Under the pieces are notes generated by a model. That model did not search any database. It saw only the letters and a list, made by a program, of their open reading frames with translations, and was not told the origin of the DNA. From Gnetum montanum (taxonomy: Eukaryota > Streptophyta > Gnetopsida > Gnetales > Gnetaceae): DNA of 52,298 bases. The stretch covers positions 153,929 to 206,226 of the forward strand of contig MNCI01010180.1 of NCBI GenBank assembly GCA_015680685.1. Direction: 5' to 3'. The translations under genes and the position numbers were made by a program. Positions 24,079 to 35,890 of the stretch are shown piece after piece; the stretch's first letter is position 1, and every line of letters starts with the position of its first letter.

Positions 24079-26594
24079 ATGTCTTCTTCTTCAAACAAAA
24101 GCAATTCACCACCTAGGGATAATACAAGAAACAATTGACAATCTAAAACACATAACCAAAATTAGCCAGTTCCTCAACAATATAGGGTGTTATATACTCA
24201 TCCCGATGAGTACATACCCAATTTTACTTTTATCCTCCATTAGGATGAACAAATGTGCTAGAGAGACTTGCAAGGTAACATAGTGTTACCTCCAAATCAT
24301 GCAGTCCCCAACATGCTTCTCCGTGCTCTGGCACAAATAAGCATGACACAGCTCTATGCTGAATACGTTATAGGCAATTTTGACACAAGGGATTACCATC
24401 CCATAGAAGCACAATGTACAAGGGACTTAAGGTAGGAGAGCCACCATACATTGTTGAAGGGCAAAGGGGTCTTGCATGTCCTAAGTGAAATTGGAGATGG
24501 TGAACCACTTATAACGGGTTCTCCATCAAATGATGTTTCCCCTCCTAACTATAGTGAGGAGGTGGGGTATCAGAACTTGCACTCCACCATACACAACCTT
24601 GGTTCTGATCCTTGTGAATGCCAAATATTCACTGAGGGAATAACAACACATGACAAGGATGGGCACTCATATCATCATCACGATCAGGGCCGAAGCCATA
24701 GAAGAGAAGGTAGAAAACATCATCACGGAGATGGTTCTCCTTCTTCTTCCCCTTCATCACATCATTCACCCTCTCCTTCCACATCAGGGTGCATCCATAG
24801 AGAGCATAATGATGAGGATAGAGGTAGGAAAAATGAGAGACCTCTATGAAGGAGTCGAGAGAGAGAACAAGGGCAATCTAGAGAGTCTAGGCATGAATGA
24901 AGGGAAAGTAGGGAACAATGTAGACATCATAGACGTCATGAAAGAGATGATCATGAAGAACCCCTACTTGCCACCAGAAGCATTCTAGATATAACGAAGG
25001 TAGTGAGAACCCCAACAAGGCATCAAAAAGATAGCTGGATCAAGCGCTTAGACATGAATAATATCCCATGCTTTGAAGGGGGATACAATGCGGATCCACA
25101 AAATCATTTACAAGAATTCCATGATGCCTACACCTTGAAAAACATAGAGAATGAGTGGAAGAAACTAAAGTTGTTTCCCAGGACACTCATCAAGGAAGCA
25201 GAGAGTTGGTACAGATCCTTAGAACCGAAAACCATTAGGAGGTGGAGTACGATGTTAGAACTCTTCAATGATAAATATCAAATGTACTCCAGAGTGTCTA
25301 ATTTATGTAAGAAGATCCAAGGATGGAAGCAAGGTACTCATGAACCCTTGGATGCTACCATGGGCTGCTACTATGCATTGTTACATCATTTCCTAGGCCA
25401 TGGTTACGCACAGCGAGATCAACTCCGCCACATCATAGATGGTCTAAGGTATGAAACTAGGAGAGCCCTTGGGACATATGCCCAAGGGAGACTATCTAAA
25501 CTTAGATCCTATGAAATTCATAGATTGTTGGAGTAAGTAGCCAAAGAAGAAGGGGAGCTACAAAAAAGAGAAAGAATAGAAGAATATAACTGTGATCCCT
25601 CCCTTTGAAAGAAGGGAGTGAGATTCTACGATAAGAGGATGAGTCACCACTCAAAGAGTTGGTGAATAGAAAAACCTTGCCGCTCCAAAAGTTAACAATG
25701 GAGGTGGCGGCTAAGGTAGATCAAATATAGAACTCCTTGGATAGTAGATTTGAACTTGTCCTGAAAATCGTAGAGGAGTCTAAGGAGGAACGAAGTAGTG
25801 AAAAGAATAAGATAAAGGGGAGAGATTCAGGCCCTGCACGTGACAAGGGTAAGGGGAAAATAACTATCTCCAATGAGGTTGTGCATTTGAACATAGACAA
25901 TGACAATGGATGTGAGATCTTCTAATATGACCATCCTAAGGGATTTTGTTCAATCATCTCACATTTACAAGAGTCTGGGGTGTATGCACTCAACCCGAGA
26001 CTTAACAGACGGAAGACACCCCAAAGGTTACCTTATCCCCAAGGTAACCCAAGACAGTTCCACCAACCATTAACATACTATCCAAGTGGAACTCCACCAC
26101 AACCCATCGGAAAACATCAACAGTGGAAATACCCACAGTCATGGGGGATGCCACTGCCTAAACATCAATACCCTTACAAGCAACCTGATCCTTATGGTTA
26201 TTATGTGTAGTAGCTAATTTCTCCAAGTGACTCCATGGGTCACACAACTCCCCAACATCACTACCAAGTTCAAGAGTACTTTAGAAGGACTCCTTCTCCT
26301 CTGGGATACGTTCCACATCCATACCATCCTCCTAATCCATCTATACCTCTTCCACCGATAGTTCCCATACCTCCTACTCCAACAATGCAAGGGGAACTCC
26401 CCACTCAACCACAGCAACATAATGCTACGAGAGCTGTAACCATTCAACCCGCTGCTAATTCTGACAACTGCAAAAACAGAAGACCTTTCTTCAGAACCAA
26501 AAGCCTAGACAAGCTCTCACAACCACAAGCAGTTGAGTCTGCAACGACTCCTCCAACATACAAAGCTTTAGAGCACCCTCCAGTCCAACAATAG
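24079..26594 (+). pseudogene. gag of element A2, broken
   Basis: The ATG at 24079 starts MSSSSNKSNSPPR. Several stops follow in the first 350 bases. A long open piece (24451-24849) holds the acidic linker and a His/Arg/Ser-rich patch. The capsid-like domain (25003-25536, 177 codons) is the best preserved in the window: W residues, RRWSTMLELFNDKY, and a C-terminal YAQGRLSKLRSYEIHRLLE helix. The zinc knuckle (25911-25949) has lost a Cys and gained a stop, unlike A1. The Pro/Gln/Tyr-rich tail runs 25980-26594. Gag forms the particle and binds RNA. The leader of about 120 bases before the ATG matches A1. Confidence 0.85.
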
Positions 26595-27380
26595 AGTTTA
26601 ACACATATGGTTATGTTAACACATGCTGTAACCAACTAGATCAAGGTAGGCCACCTTCCTAGGAAATTATCTAACCCTGGAAGTTCCTTAATCTACCTCC
26701 AAGTCGTCAGGAACGAACCACATAAGGCTCTTCTTGACTCAGGTTCTAGAGTCAACTTAATATCACAAGAAATGTATCAAGCCTAGAACCTACCCCAACT
26801 CAAGAGGAGCAACATTCAACTAGAGCTGGCTAACTAGTCCATCACCATTCCCTTGGGATTGGTGGAGGACATCATCACCACTATGTGTGATTGGTCATAC
26901 CCAGCTAATTTCCTAGTGATAGAAGTTAACAACAACAAAGGGGACTTCCCAATTATAATGGGAAGGGCATGGCTAAGTACAATAGACGCATGCCTAGGGA
27001 TCCGTGATCTTTCCTTGAAAATATCTAAGGTGAACATTTATGGAAAGATCAAGAAGAATAAAGTTCCATGCATCACATATAGTGACTCATCGGGTGATGA
27101 CATGGAGGAATGCTCAGCATATCCTACATGCAACAGGTGTGCCCTAGAAACTTTGAGACAAAGATGCTTGTATGTAGCAACCACACAACAAGTGGACACC
27201 TTGTGGTTGACAACTAAACAGAAGAGCAATCGACAAACATGCATGGAACGAACTAGGGAAATAACCCATTCCAACAACGAAGGCATAGATACCTTGGAAT
27301 ATGAGTGTCACCAACTTCCACCCCTTAATCTAAGAACATTAATTGGGAGAAGTTGGACACTTCTAAGAAATTCCAATAGG
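26595..27380 (+). pseudogene. Aspartic protease of A2 and linker stub
   Basis: This is the only protease in the window with an intact catalytic triad, LLDSGS, with D-S-G at 26736-26744. It has one stop soon after, near 26785, and a further stop near 26835. The second conserved region PIIMGRAWLSTIDA lies at about 26953-26995. The tail has CNRCALE and an NWEKLD line that matches the linker before RT in B. The frame then runs into the deletion junction at 27380/27381. The protease would cut Gag; it is inactive because of the stops. Confidence 0.8.
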
Positions 27381-29302
27381 TGTTCATTATTTCATATCTC
27401 TCCCTTTCCATTCAGTCATGGGGGAGATGGCCACCTATGCTAATCATTTGGGGCCCTCAGTTCCTTTTAAATTTTTGTTTTACACATTTTTGTTTTACAA
27501 ATTTCTTTAACTTTTCTTATTTTTTGTTTTACAACATCATTCATACTTTTTCATTTTGTGTGTGTGTGTGCATGTGTGATCCATCTTGCAAGTTTTTCAC
27601 CTAATAAGTATTCTTAATAATGGTATGAACTATTTTTATATTGATTACTCATGTTGGTTTTTACCTTTAAGTCATGATCTTGATACTAAGGTATGGTTCT
27701 TTTGATATAGCAGGCAATGAGTCCACCTCATCCATTCATCCACCAATTTCTATGGTCTCTCTCGACTTGGAAATGTACAGTCCCTTTCTAAATAAGAACT
27801 ATAACGAATTGGTGACTTGGCATTTCTCAAATTAAGCAAGGACTCAAGGATTGAAAAGGGTGTGACTTCAAGGAAACTTGATGCATTTGTGTTGGCTGTT
27901 CTCTTAGGTGCTTGGATGTTTTCTTCTTTAGTTTTCTTACCATTTCAACATTACTCAATTATCGGGAAGCTGAGAAAATAAAAATAATAAAGTATTTGCA
28001 TGGTATGGTTCTCACGCATAAACACATAAAAAATTATTAAAAAAAAAACAAAGTAAGAATTCAAAGCACACCCCTTAGACAAAATAATAATTTGGGCTAC
28101 AAGAACTAGTTATGGAACCAAAACAAATGTTGTTCCCTCTAACTAAGGCCCTCTCGCTTTCCATTCTCTCCTCCTTGTTTCGTCAGAATGGTGGTGGCTC
28201 TTTGGGGAAGGCATTCTTGTTACTTCAAGGGGATGGATGGGCTGAATTTATTAATGAAAAGTCACTAGAAGTGTTTGTTGAGGCCAGACTTGGAATGGGA
28301 TCTACTAAGTCACATTAATCATGAAATCCACAAGGGGCTGTACACCACCTTGTTCTTGAGATTCCATTCCATTCTCTTCTCTCCACCCTTCTCTCCATTG
28401 TTCACCTCATTGTCGGTTGTATCATTAGTGTATATTTTGGTTGATGCATTGTTTTATTTTTGGTAAATTCTTGCGGTTAAGACTTTAACTCTTGTTCCAA
28501 ATGACATTTCCAAAGCCTACGGACTCTTTGAATGTGAGATTGTCAGACATTAAGGACATGAGCCTACTTTGGGGAGGACCCATTGACATTCCTATTTGGC
28601 GCACCAGTTAAATTCTTTCCCCTAACATTTTTGTAATCCATATTATTTTTTTCATTTTCATCTTGACATCCATTTCATCAATGTTACAGTTGTCTCTTTT
28701 TCTCCAACTTTCTTGTTCTTTATTCTTTCTCCATTCTATCGCTACAGGAGGCTCATGATTAGTCATGGGGGTACGGGGCCCAATTTTTTCTCTTTTTTCC
28801 TAACCCATACACCTTCAGTAATCATCATTATTATATCTCTAGAACCGTATCATCCATACCACAACTCAGCCAATGGACCTTTCACTAATGCAAGGTATCA
28901 ACTACATTGTAATTCATTTACCCTTGCTAATATAAAGACTATGTTGTGTGTGCAGATAGCAATCATACAAATAATGGATTGGATCTAGAGAGAACACTTG
29001 GAATGGAGCAGTGCTAAAGTAGCTATGCAAGGAGCAAGATCGATGGTACACTTATGGATGAACAATGAAAGACATAATCTTGGCATTGGCAGTAGCAAAA
29101 CTTCTTTCTCTCTCTCTTTCTTAGCTGCCAAATAAGGCCTGATGTCAATGTAATAAGGTGTTCACTCTTGTTATCATGAACACTAGTTTTGTCTTGTCTT
29201 GTAATGATTATCCATTCACATGTCATCCCATTAGTTCCATTCAGTCAATAATCCCATACCTTCCCAATATTTTGTAAGGAACTCGAGGATGAGTTTTTAT
29301 TC
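27381..29302 (+). other. Integrase C-terminal scrap and 3' spacer of A2
   Basis: From 27381 (TGTTCATT) the sequence matches the last codons of B integrase and the spacer behind it. There follow T-rich TTTTACA units, then the GGTTCTCACGC and GAATTCAAAGCACACC lines shared with B and D. A later part (28745-29300) is present only in A2. It includes a second GTCATGGGGGTA motif at about 28761-28772. No conserved coding frame and no ORF3. Confidence 0.7.
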
Positions 29303-29315
29303 AGTCATGGGGGTA
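29303..29315 (+). other. Polypurine tract of A2
   Basis: AGTCATGGGGGTA directly precedes the 3' LTR start TGATGGG. The G run next to the LTR is the plus-strand primer site. The same sequence type precedes the D 3' LTR on the minus strand. Confidence 0.8.
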
Positions 29316-30088
29316 TGATGGGACATGATATCACGTACGCGATATCACGGTGCGTCGTCAAATCTATAAATAAGAGGTGGCTCTCCTTTGTTTCTCATCC
29401 TAGGCTTATACTATAGTGAAACTCTAGCAATTTGATCCCTCTAGAGATAGAATATTTTCCATGTGCCCGTAGTAGGAACTCCAAAGTGAACAAATCTTTA
29501 TTCGAGCAAATATTGTACCTGAACACATATTTGTACGAAAATAAAGATGAAATTCTTGGATAAGCCTTGCAGTACATGGAATAGGCTAAATAGGATTTTA
29601 TTTATTGTTATTTACTATTTATCATTTAATCACTTTATTAGTCATTAAATCTTTCTCAAGCCTTCTCTCCTAGTTAAGTGCCTCAGTACGACCACTTCGA
29701 GCATGTGCGTTACGCTTGGTGATCCCAGCAACGATTAGCGTTTGGTAACGAAGGTTGCATTGGTTTAGGGTGTGAACGGTATGTGGGAATGGATGCTGAT
29801 GCTAGGTTAATTAAGGCTTAGTTAGTTAGCTAGAGTTAGTTAATTAGTTTCTTCACTTTTCACCTCATTATCATAGGAGATAAAACAGAAAATACATAAA
29901 AATCATATACCTCAAACTTACTTAACCATACACCATGACAAATACAAGTAAGTCTGGGAAGACAACAAATAATTAACCTTAAGTGTTCCATGAGGTGTGT
30001 AGGCACTTAGTATGCGGAGTTTGACCAGATCGTGCATGCTACGCTCGTATTCGTATGGTTGAGTGTAGGGGTATCTCTCCACTCATCA
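29316..30088 (+). repeat. 3' LTR of A2
   Basis: 773 bp from TGATGGGACATGATATC to CCACTCATCA. GATATC palindromes are at 29327-29332 and 29341-29346, and TATAAATA is at 29365-29372. It is followed by ATTGG, the right copy of the target duplication. Confidence 0.92.
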
Positions 30089-30745
30089 ATTGGAAAGATG
30101 TGGGATGCTCCAATATTGAAGTATATCTTTTCATTAGTAGATAATTTGCTATATTCCTTTTTCTATATTTCCATATGCCCTCTACAACATTAAATTTTAT
30201 GAATCTATGTTGAACCTTATGGATATTTGAGCTATGTTGGCCTCAACATTTAGTATATTTAGTGCCTTTATGATTGCTTCTACTAAGTATGATACTACTA
30301 CTTTCTCAATCTTCATTATGGAATCATCTTGTTTATTTTGCTAGAATTTATGGACTTTCCCCAAATACCATTTACCATTGATTAAGATAATGAATCATAG
30401 TAGAGATACTTGTAATTGTTCATGAATCTTCATAGGTACAAACTCCTTGAAGGATCTAAAATTAAGTTCTACTATGACAGTGGACATGATGGACTTCTTC
30501 TAAATAGCTTGAAGACACTTATTATAGAGTGTAAGACATTTTCCTTATTCTAGACTTGGTGATGCATTGACTTTTACCTATGCAAATTTCCCTATCATAG
30601 GTGTGGGCTAATGTTTGCTATAGGACTATGCCACTTGCTCCACAAAAGAAGTTTGTTCTATGCCTCGTCCTCCACGTCTTTCTCTAGGTCTCTTCTCCCT
30701 TGGTTGTGATGATTCTATAGCTTTGGAACTCTTTTGCAACATCAA
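30089..30745 (-). pseudogene. ORF3 of element C, N-terminal part, broken
   Basis: Minus-strand frames at about 30130-30330 contain the line KIEKVVVSYLVEAIIKALN. This matches KIKDIQVSYSVEAITQALG in D and KIKDINMSYLIEAIAEALR in B. The highly charged start (RPRER-type, 30655-30720) lies upstream. A2 is inserted at 30089; the remainder continues at 23144 and below. Confidence 0.65.
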
Positions 30746-31296
30746 AAATCATAAAGAATTTTAATATTTCCCAAATAATAAAGAAATTTTCAAACTTATG
30801 AGTGAATATAAATATGTAAGGAAATAATAATTATTGCTTAAGTATTTGAAAAGTACAACATGATGTAGAATTAATCATCAAATATGAAACACAAGAGTTA
30901 TACAAGTGAATCCTCCCCAAAGCAAGCTCCTACTCTTAATGCCCTTATATAACCATATCTATAAGTGTCCATGGATACTTAAATATAAATCATACTTGAC
31001 TTCCAAAATACACATGTTTGTATTCTTCCAATAAGAAAATAATACCATATTATACAAAACCATTAAATTATAATTATATATAATATTGAGATGGAATGGT
31101 AGTAGTAAGGATTATAGAAAATGAGACATGATATATCTTACCATTAGCATAATGAATTTTATGTGCATGATTAAAATGATCATTAGTCTTTTTGTCTAAG
31201 ATCCAAACTAATTCCGTAGCACTTACTAGTGATATTATAGTATATCATCCCAAAACTAACAACCATAAGACTGTCACAACTACAAGAGATATTATT

Positions 31297-31415
31297 ACTT
31301 AGTAATAAAATACAAGTAATCCATTTATTTTCTACATAGTTTATATAAAAGGAAACACTTAGTAATAAAATACAAGTAATCCATTTATTTTCTACAAGTT
31401 TATATAAAAAGAAAC
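31297..31415. repeat. 60-bp tandem duplication
   Basis: Copy 1 at 31297-31356 and copy 2 at 31357-31415 differ at very few positions (one base missing in copy 2). They are far more alike than the old sequence around them, so the event is young. Confidence 0.9.
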
Positions 31416-31434
31416 CTGGCCATTGGATAGAGTG

Positions 31435-31650
31435 TCTTCAAGCATGGGTAACATGTCTTTCTAGCTCCATAACCAATGAAAGTCTAAGACATCTTAAAAT
31501 CTATAAGAATTCACCTATCTTCAGGCATGGCTAACAAGTCTTTTTAGTGGAACCCATAAAATTTTTTATTATGTGTATTTATTATGTTATTATTGTGTCA
31601 ACCTTACTCGAGGACTACTTTCAAGCATGGGTAACAAGTCTTTCTAGTGA
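31435..31650. repeat. Three dispersed copies of a 30-bp motif
   Basis: Copies at about 31435, 31518 and 31618 share CAAGCATGGGTAACA.GTC followed by TTTCTAGTG or close variants. Spacings are about 83 and 100 bp. Confidence 0.7.
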
Positions 31651-32290
31651 CACGGCAAGGTAGCACTTATTTTAGCATATGTCTCCATTTTTCATTAGAT
31701 CTCAAGTAAATAATACAATTTAACAACATGATAAGATTCATAGTATTAGCTTTAAATAATCCACAAATCTCCTTGATGTCACATCCTTTTCCTTCTCACT
31801 TGGTTCTACACTTTTTCATCTAGGCATAATGATCATTAGTTTATTTTAGTTTTATTATGAAAAGCATGTTATTATGTCCATAATAAGAACCTTTTTATTA
31901 TTGGAAATGACTGGATGGATGGTGTGGCCTCATTGTATATATAATTAATACTTTAAAGATTTGATAACATATGGTAAAATTCGTATTATTTAAATTAAAT
32001 CTTAGTTATTTCTTTACACTTTATTAAAAATATCAATAAAAATATATGCATAAGAAATGATAAAACTATGAAAAGAATGAGAAATAGGTAAGAATAGAAA
32101 ATGTATAAAGAATTTGAAAGATATTAAAGGATGAAAATGATAAGAAATGTGAAAAATATGAAAGATCAGAAAAGATATTAAAGAAAATAGAAAATGGTGA
32201 AAATTTAAAAATTATAACAAAAATATAAAAAGAGTGTTTAGTACCTAAGTACCAAATATGATACCCTCACAACTATTATCTATGGTGGTA

Positions 32291-33480
32291 ATTTGGAAAA
32301 TTGAACAAAAATTAAGTAATCCAATGTTCATGGTAGAATCTTTGAAGAGAGAGAAGTCATCAAACAGTTTGACTTGTTGAATATTGACAAGGATTAACTT
32401 CTATGAGTTAGTTTGATAATAAATTTACGTGGCACCTAAGTGACATGTAGCATGGCAGATATAGGATCCTTTCCATAAAGTTTGAAACTTTGACCCTTGT
32501 GTGACAAGGTTTGGGTTATATTAGAGGACTCTATCTCTAGGTTTAATAAGAACTTGTCAAATTTTGGTGTCATGTAGATGTTTTCAATACCTTTTATGAA
32601 TTTTTTTACTCATTTGAGCTACTAATTTATTTTCATCTAATCATTTAAGATTCATTAATTGTTCCTTTTAGGATAAGTCTAAATCTAGATCAAGTGTATA
32701 AGTAATTATAAGGATTCTTATTTCTACTTGGATTAGTAGAGTAGAAAATTTTCCATAGACTTATTCATATGGTGAATACACTATAGGAAGTTTTCAAGTT
32801 GATCAGTATGCCCATAGAGCATCATTGAGTTTAGTACTCTAGTCCTTCCTATATCTACTAATAGTTCTAGCTAATATTTGTATAATCTCTCTATTATTTA
32901 CTTTAGCTTGGCCATTTTCTTGAAGCTAATAAGGTATAGTTATTTTATGATTAACCCAAATTTGTTGCATTATCTTCTTAAATGTGACTCTAGTGAAATG
33001 AGGTTTTTTTTCTGATATTAATATCTATGGTACTCCAAATCTATTCACCACATGTTGTTAAAAGAATTTTACAACTATTATGACTATGTAACCTTTAAAT
33101 GCAACTACTTCTACCCACTTAGTATAGTAATTAGTAGTCATGATAACATAAGACTTTCAATTTCACATCAATGTGATGGATCTTATAAAGTCAAGTCTTT
33201 GAATATTAAATGGTTCTAATGGCTATATCCACTATTGTGATCCTTTATTTTTGGCTATTATTCCTTCATCCCTTTGGAATCTTTCAAAGAATTGTGTAAC
33301 TCAATATGCATCCATAAATATGGTAGGCAAAAAGTAACCTACCATCATTAATCTTAGTGTTGTACATCATCTTGCATAATGACAACCACATGGTCCTTCA
33401 TATGCATCTTATAGAACTCATTTTTGATTCTCTTCTGGGACACATCATCATATTAAATCATCTACACATATCTTATAAAG
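32291..33480 (-). pseudogene. Integrase of element C, heavily decayed
   Basis: Position and base similarity to B and D integrase support the call. Recognisable parts are the C-terminal domain (about 32430-32560), remnants of the core, and the zinc-binding part near 33300-33420. Nearly every line has stops, and the DDE residues cannot be assigned. Confidence 0.6.
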
Positions 33481-34960
33481 AATTCCCTTAATTTTCATGT
33501 AGTGTTTTACTTTGTGGAGAAACTATTCTTTTTTCTTTTAATCTCATACAGTAAAAAGTTCTTTTATGGATAGATATGTCATGTAATTGGTAATCCATGA
33601 CTTTGCTACTAAATCTATAACATTTGTTATCTTTGTAAATAAGTTTTCATTGGGGACGTAATCTAATAATGATTCTTCATTTTCTTGAGAATCACATCTT
33701 AATGTTGAGAGGTGATGAGCTACAACATTTTCAGCCTCTTTTCTATCAATTCATGTTACGTAAAACTCTTGTAATATGACAAGTCATCTTATCACTCTTG
33801 GACTTACTACTTTTTTGTTCAATAAAATTTTGATTGCATTTGTGGTCTATATGAACATAGATGGAATACTAAAGCACATAATGTTTAAATTTTTTAAGTG
33901 CATATACCATAGCCATAAGCTTTTTCTCTGTAGTTTTATAGTTAATTTATGATCTAGTAATGCTTCTACTAGCACAATATGATTTGGCAATGCTTCTACT
34001 AGCATAGTATATGTACTATGGTCATTTTTTATCATTCAATTGGATCAACACTCCTCTTAATGCATAGTTTGAAGCATTAGTCATGATGTGGAAAGGCCTA
34101 GACTAATCCAAAGCTCAAAGGATTTTTATCTCAATGGCTTTCTACTTTAAACTTTCAAATACCTTCTCACATTATTCAGACCATTGGAATGGTGCATCTT
34201 TCTTTGTCAATTCAATAAGCAAGTTTGCAATTTGTGAAAAAGTTTCAATAAATCTTTTTTAGTAACCTATATGGCCAAGGAATGATCTAACATCCTTGAC
34301 TATCTGTGACCTTTTAGTGATTGTTTGGATGAGTCTAATCTTATGTGGATCCACTTTGATTCCTTTATAAGATACCTTGTGTCCTAAAACTATGTCATCT
34401 TGGACCATTAAATGGTTTTTCTACAAATTAAGCTTTAAATTTGTCTTAACACATCATTTTAAAATGTACTTTCACTAGTCCAAAGCTTGTTTGAAGTCAA
34501 GTACATATGTAGAAAAATCATCCATAAATACTTCTAAAAGATGCTAAGAACAAGTCTTTAGAATGTGGTGAGAGCATTACATAGGGCAAATAAAATTTCC
34601 CTATATTCAAACATTTACTAGTGAACATTATTTTCTCCTGATCTTTTGGTGCAATACATATTTGATTATATCTATTATAGTCATTCAAAAAACTATAATA
34701 TTGATGCCCTAAAATGGTATCTAGAACTTGATCAACAAATAGCAAAAGGAAATTATCCTTGAATATTATCATGTTTAATAATAAAAAATCTATATAGATC
34801 CTTTGCTTATCATCCTTGTTTGGGATAATAACCTATGAACTAACCCATTCACTATCTATGATAGGATAGATGAACCCTACCTTTAGTAGCTTTTCTAACT
34901 ATTTTTTGATAACTTCCTTGAGCTTTAAGTTCAATCTTTGTTGAGGTTGACAACATGGTT
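33481..34960 (-). pseudogene. Reverse transcriptase and RNase H of element C, broken
   Basis: The RT box FMDD is at 34517-34528 (minus). The line VDQVLDTILGHQYYSFLNDYNRYNQICIAPKDQ at 34600-34740, in pieces, matches the D line and the usual gypsy FSGYNQI region. RNase H remnants lie at about 33600-34110, with a partial duplication of ATGCTTCTACTAGCA near 33960-34010. It is more decayed than D. Confidence 0.75.
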
Positions 34961-35890
34961 TAATAGCTGGATTGGTGTAGATTTGATGTTGATAGATGTG
35001 TGGATCGATGTCAATGATTTCATCATAAGATCCTATGAATGTGGTTGGTCATTTATTTACTATTTTTAATAATTTTCTCTTCTATTCTTTATCAATATTG
35101 GCATTTATGATTACCAAGTTTTTATTATTTAGAAAAGCATATTCAAGTGCATCTAATAATAATTTTAGTTCTAATAGTTCTAGTTCATATTTTTCTAGTA
35201 TTTCTAATTTTCCACATTTAATTTCTTTATCTTATTGTACTTCATGTAGGAAGGCTATTGTTGTATCTTTTCCAATTTATGTAATTTCTTCAATATAAAA
35301 ACTAATAATTTTATTAGCGGGTTCCATGGATATGTCATATTTTGATTCATCTTCATTAATCATGCATTGGGTGCCTTCTTATCTGGTGGCTAATACAAAC
35401 AAATACTATCATAAATAGATGTATTTAATACATTTTTTACATGCTATGATGGCATCTTGTCTTGTTGTGTAGACTTTCTACATGCAATTGCACTCATTAT
35501 CACTATATGTGATGCATGAAACTCTATGCCTCTAAATGATTCTAGCTTTTTCTTTCTTAGAAATTTCCAAGGATAAGTCCCTGATTCCTAAATTAGCATC
35601 CATGGTGCTAAGCCATGTTCTTCCCATGATGATAAGAAATTTAATTTTATTCTTCTCCATGTGAATAACCAAAAAATTAGTAGGATAAGACCAACCAATT
35701 ATGGTAGTTACCACATTCTATACTTAATCAAGTGGTATAACAATAGAATGGTCAGTTAACTCTAGTCAAATGTTACTTTTCTTTAGTAAAGATAGATTCT
35801 AAGACTTGTACTTGTCTTGGAAGATAATATTTGCTCATGATCTAGAATCTAGTAGAGCCTTACATGGCTTATGTCATGTTATTTGGAGAT
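34961..35890 (-). pseudogene. Protease and linker of element C, broken
   Basis: At 35532-35714 (minus) the line PTNFLVIHMEKNKIKFLI is followed by an IIMGRTWLSTMDA motif, the second conserved protease region. The D-S-G side (about 35800-35870) is too decayed to read. The linker to RT lies at 34961-35480. Confidence 0.65.

Larger units (their letters stand above)
23145..30088 (+). mobile_element. Element A2: complete non-autonomous Athila-like LTR retrotransposon
   Basis: 6944 bp with two LTRs (792 and 773 bp), a PBS one base after the 5' LTR, gag, protease, a spacer, and a purine-rich tract just before the 3' LTR. The flanks GTTGG (23140-23144) and ATTGG (30089-30093) match at 4 of 5 positions, as expected for a decayed 5-bp target duplication. 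The interior lacks RT, RNase H and the integrase core. It sits in ORF3 of the minus-strand element C, whose two halves join across it. Mobilisation would have needed enzymes from a relative such as B, C or D; that is inference. Confidence 0.92.
30746..32290 (-). other. Spacer of element C between integrase and ORF3, non-coding
   Basis: AT-rich, no conserved frame. It holds a recent 60-bp tandem duplication (31297-31415) and three copies of a TTCAAGCATGGGTAAC motif (31435, 31518, 31618). Confidence 0.6.
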
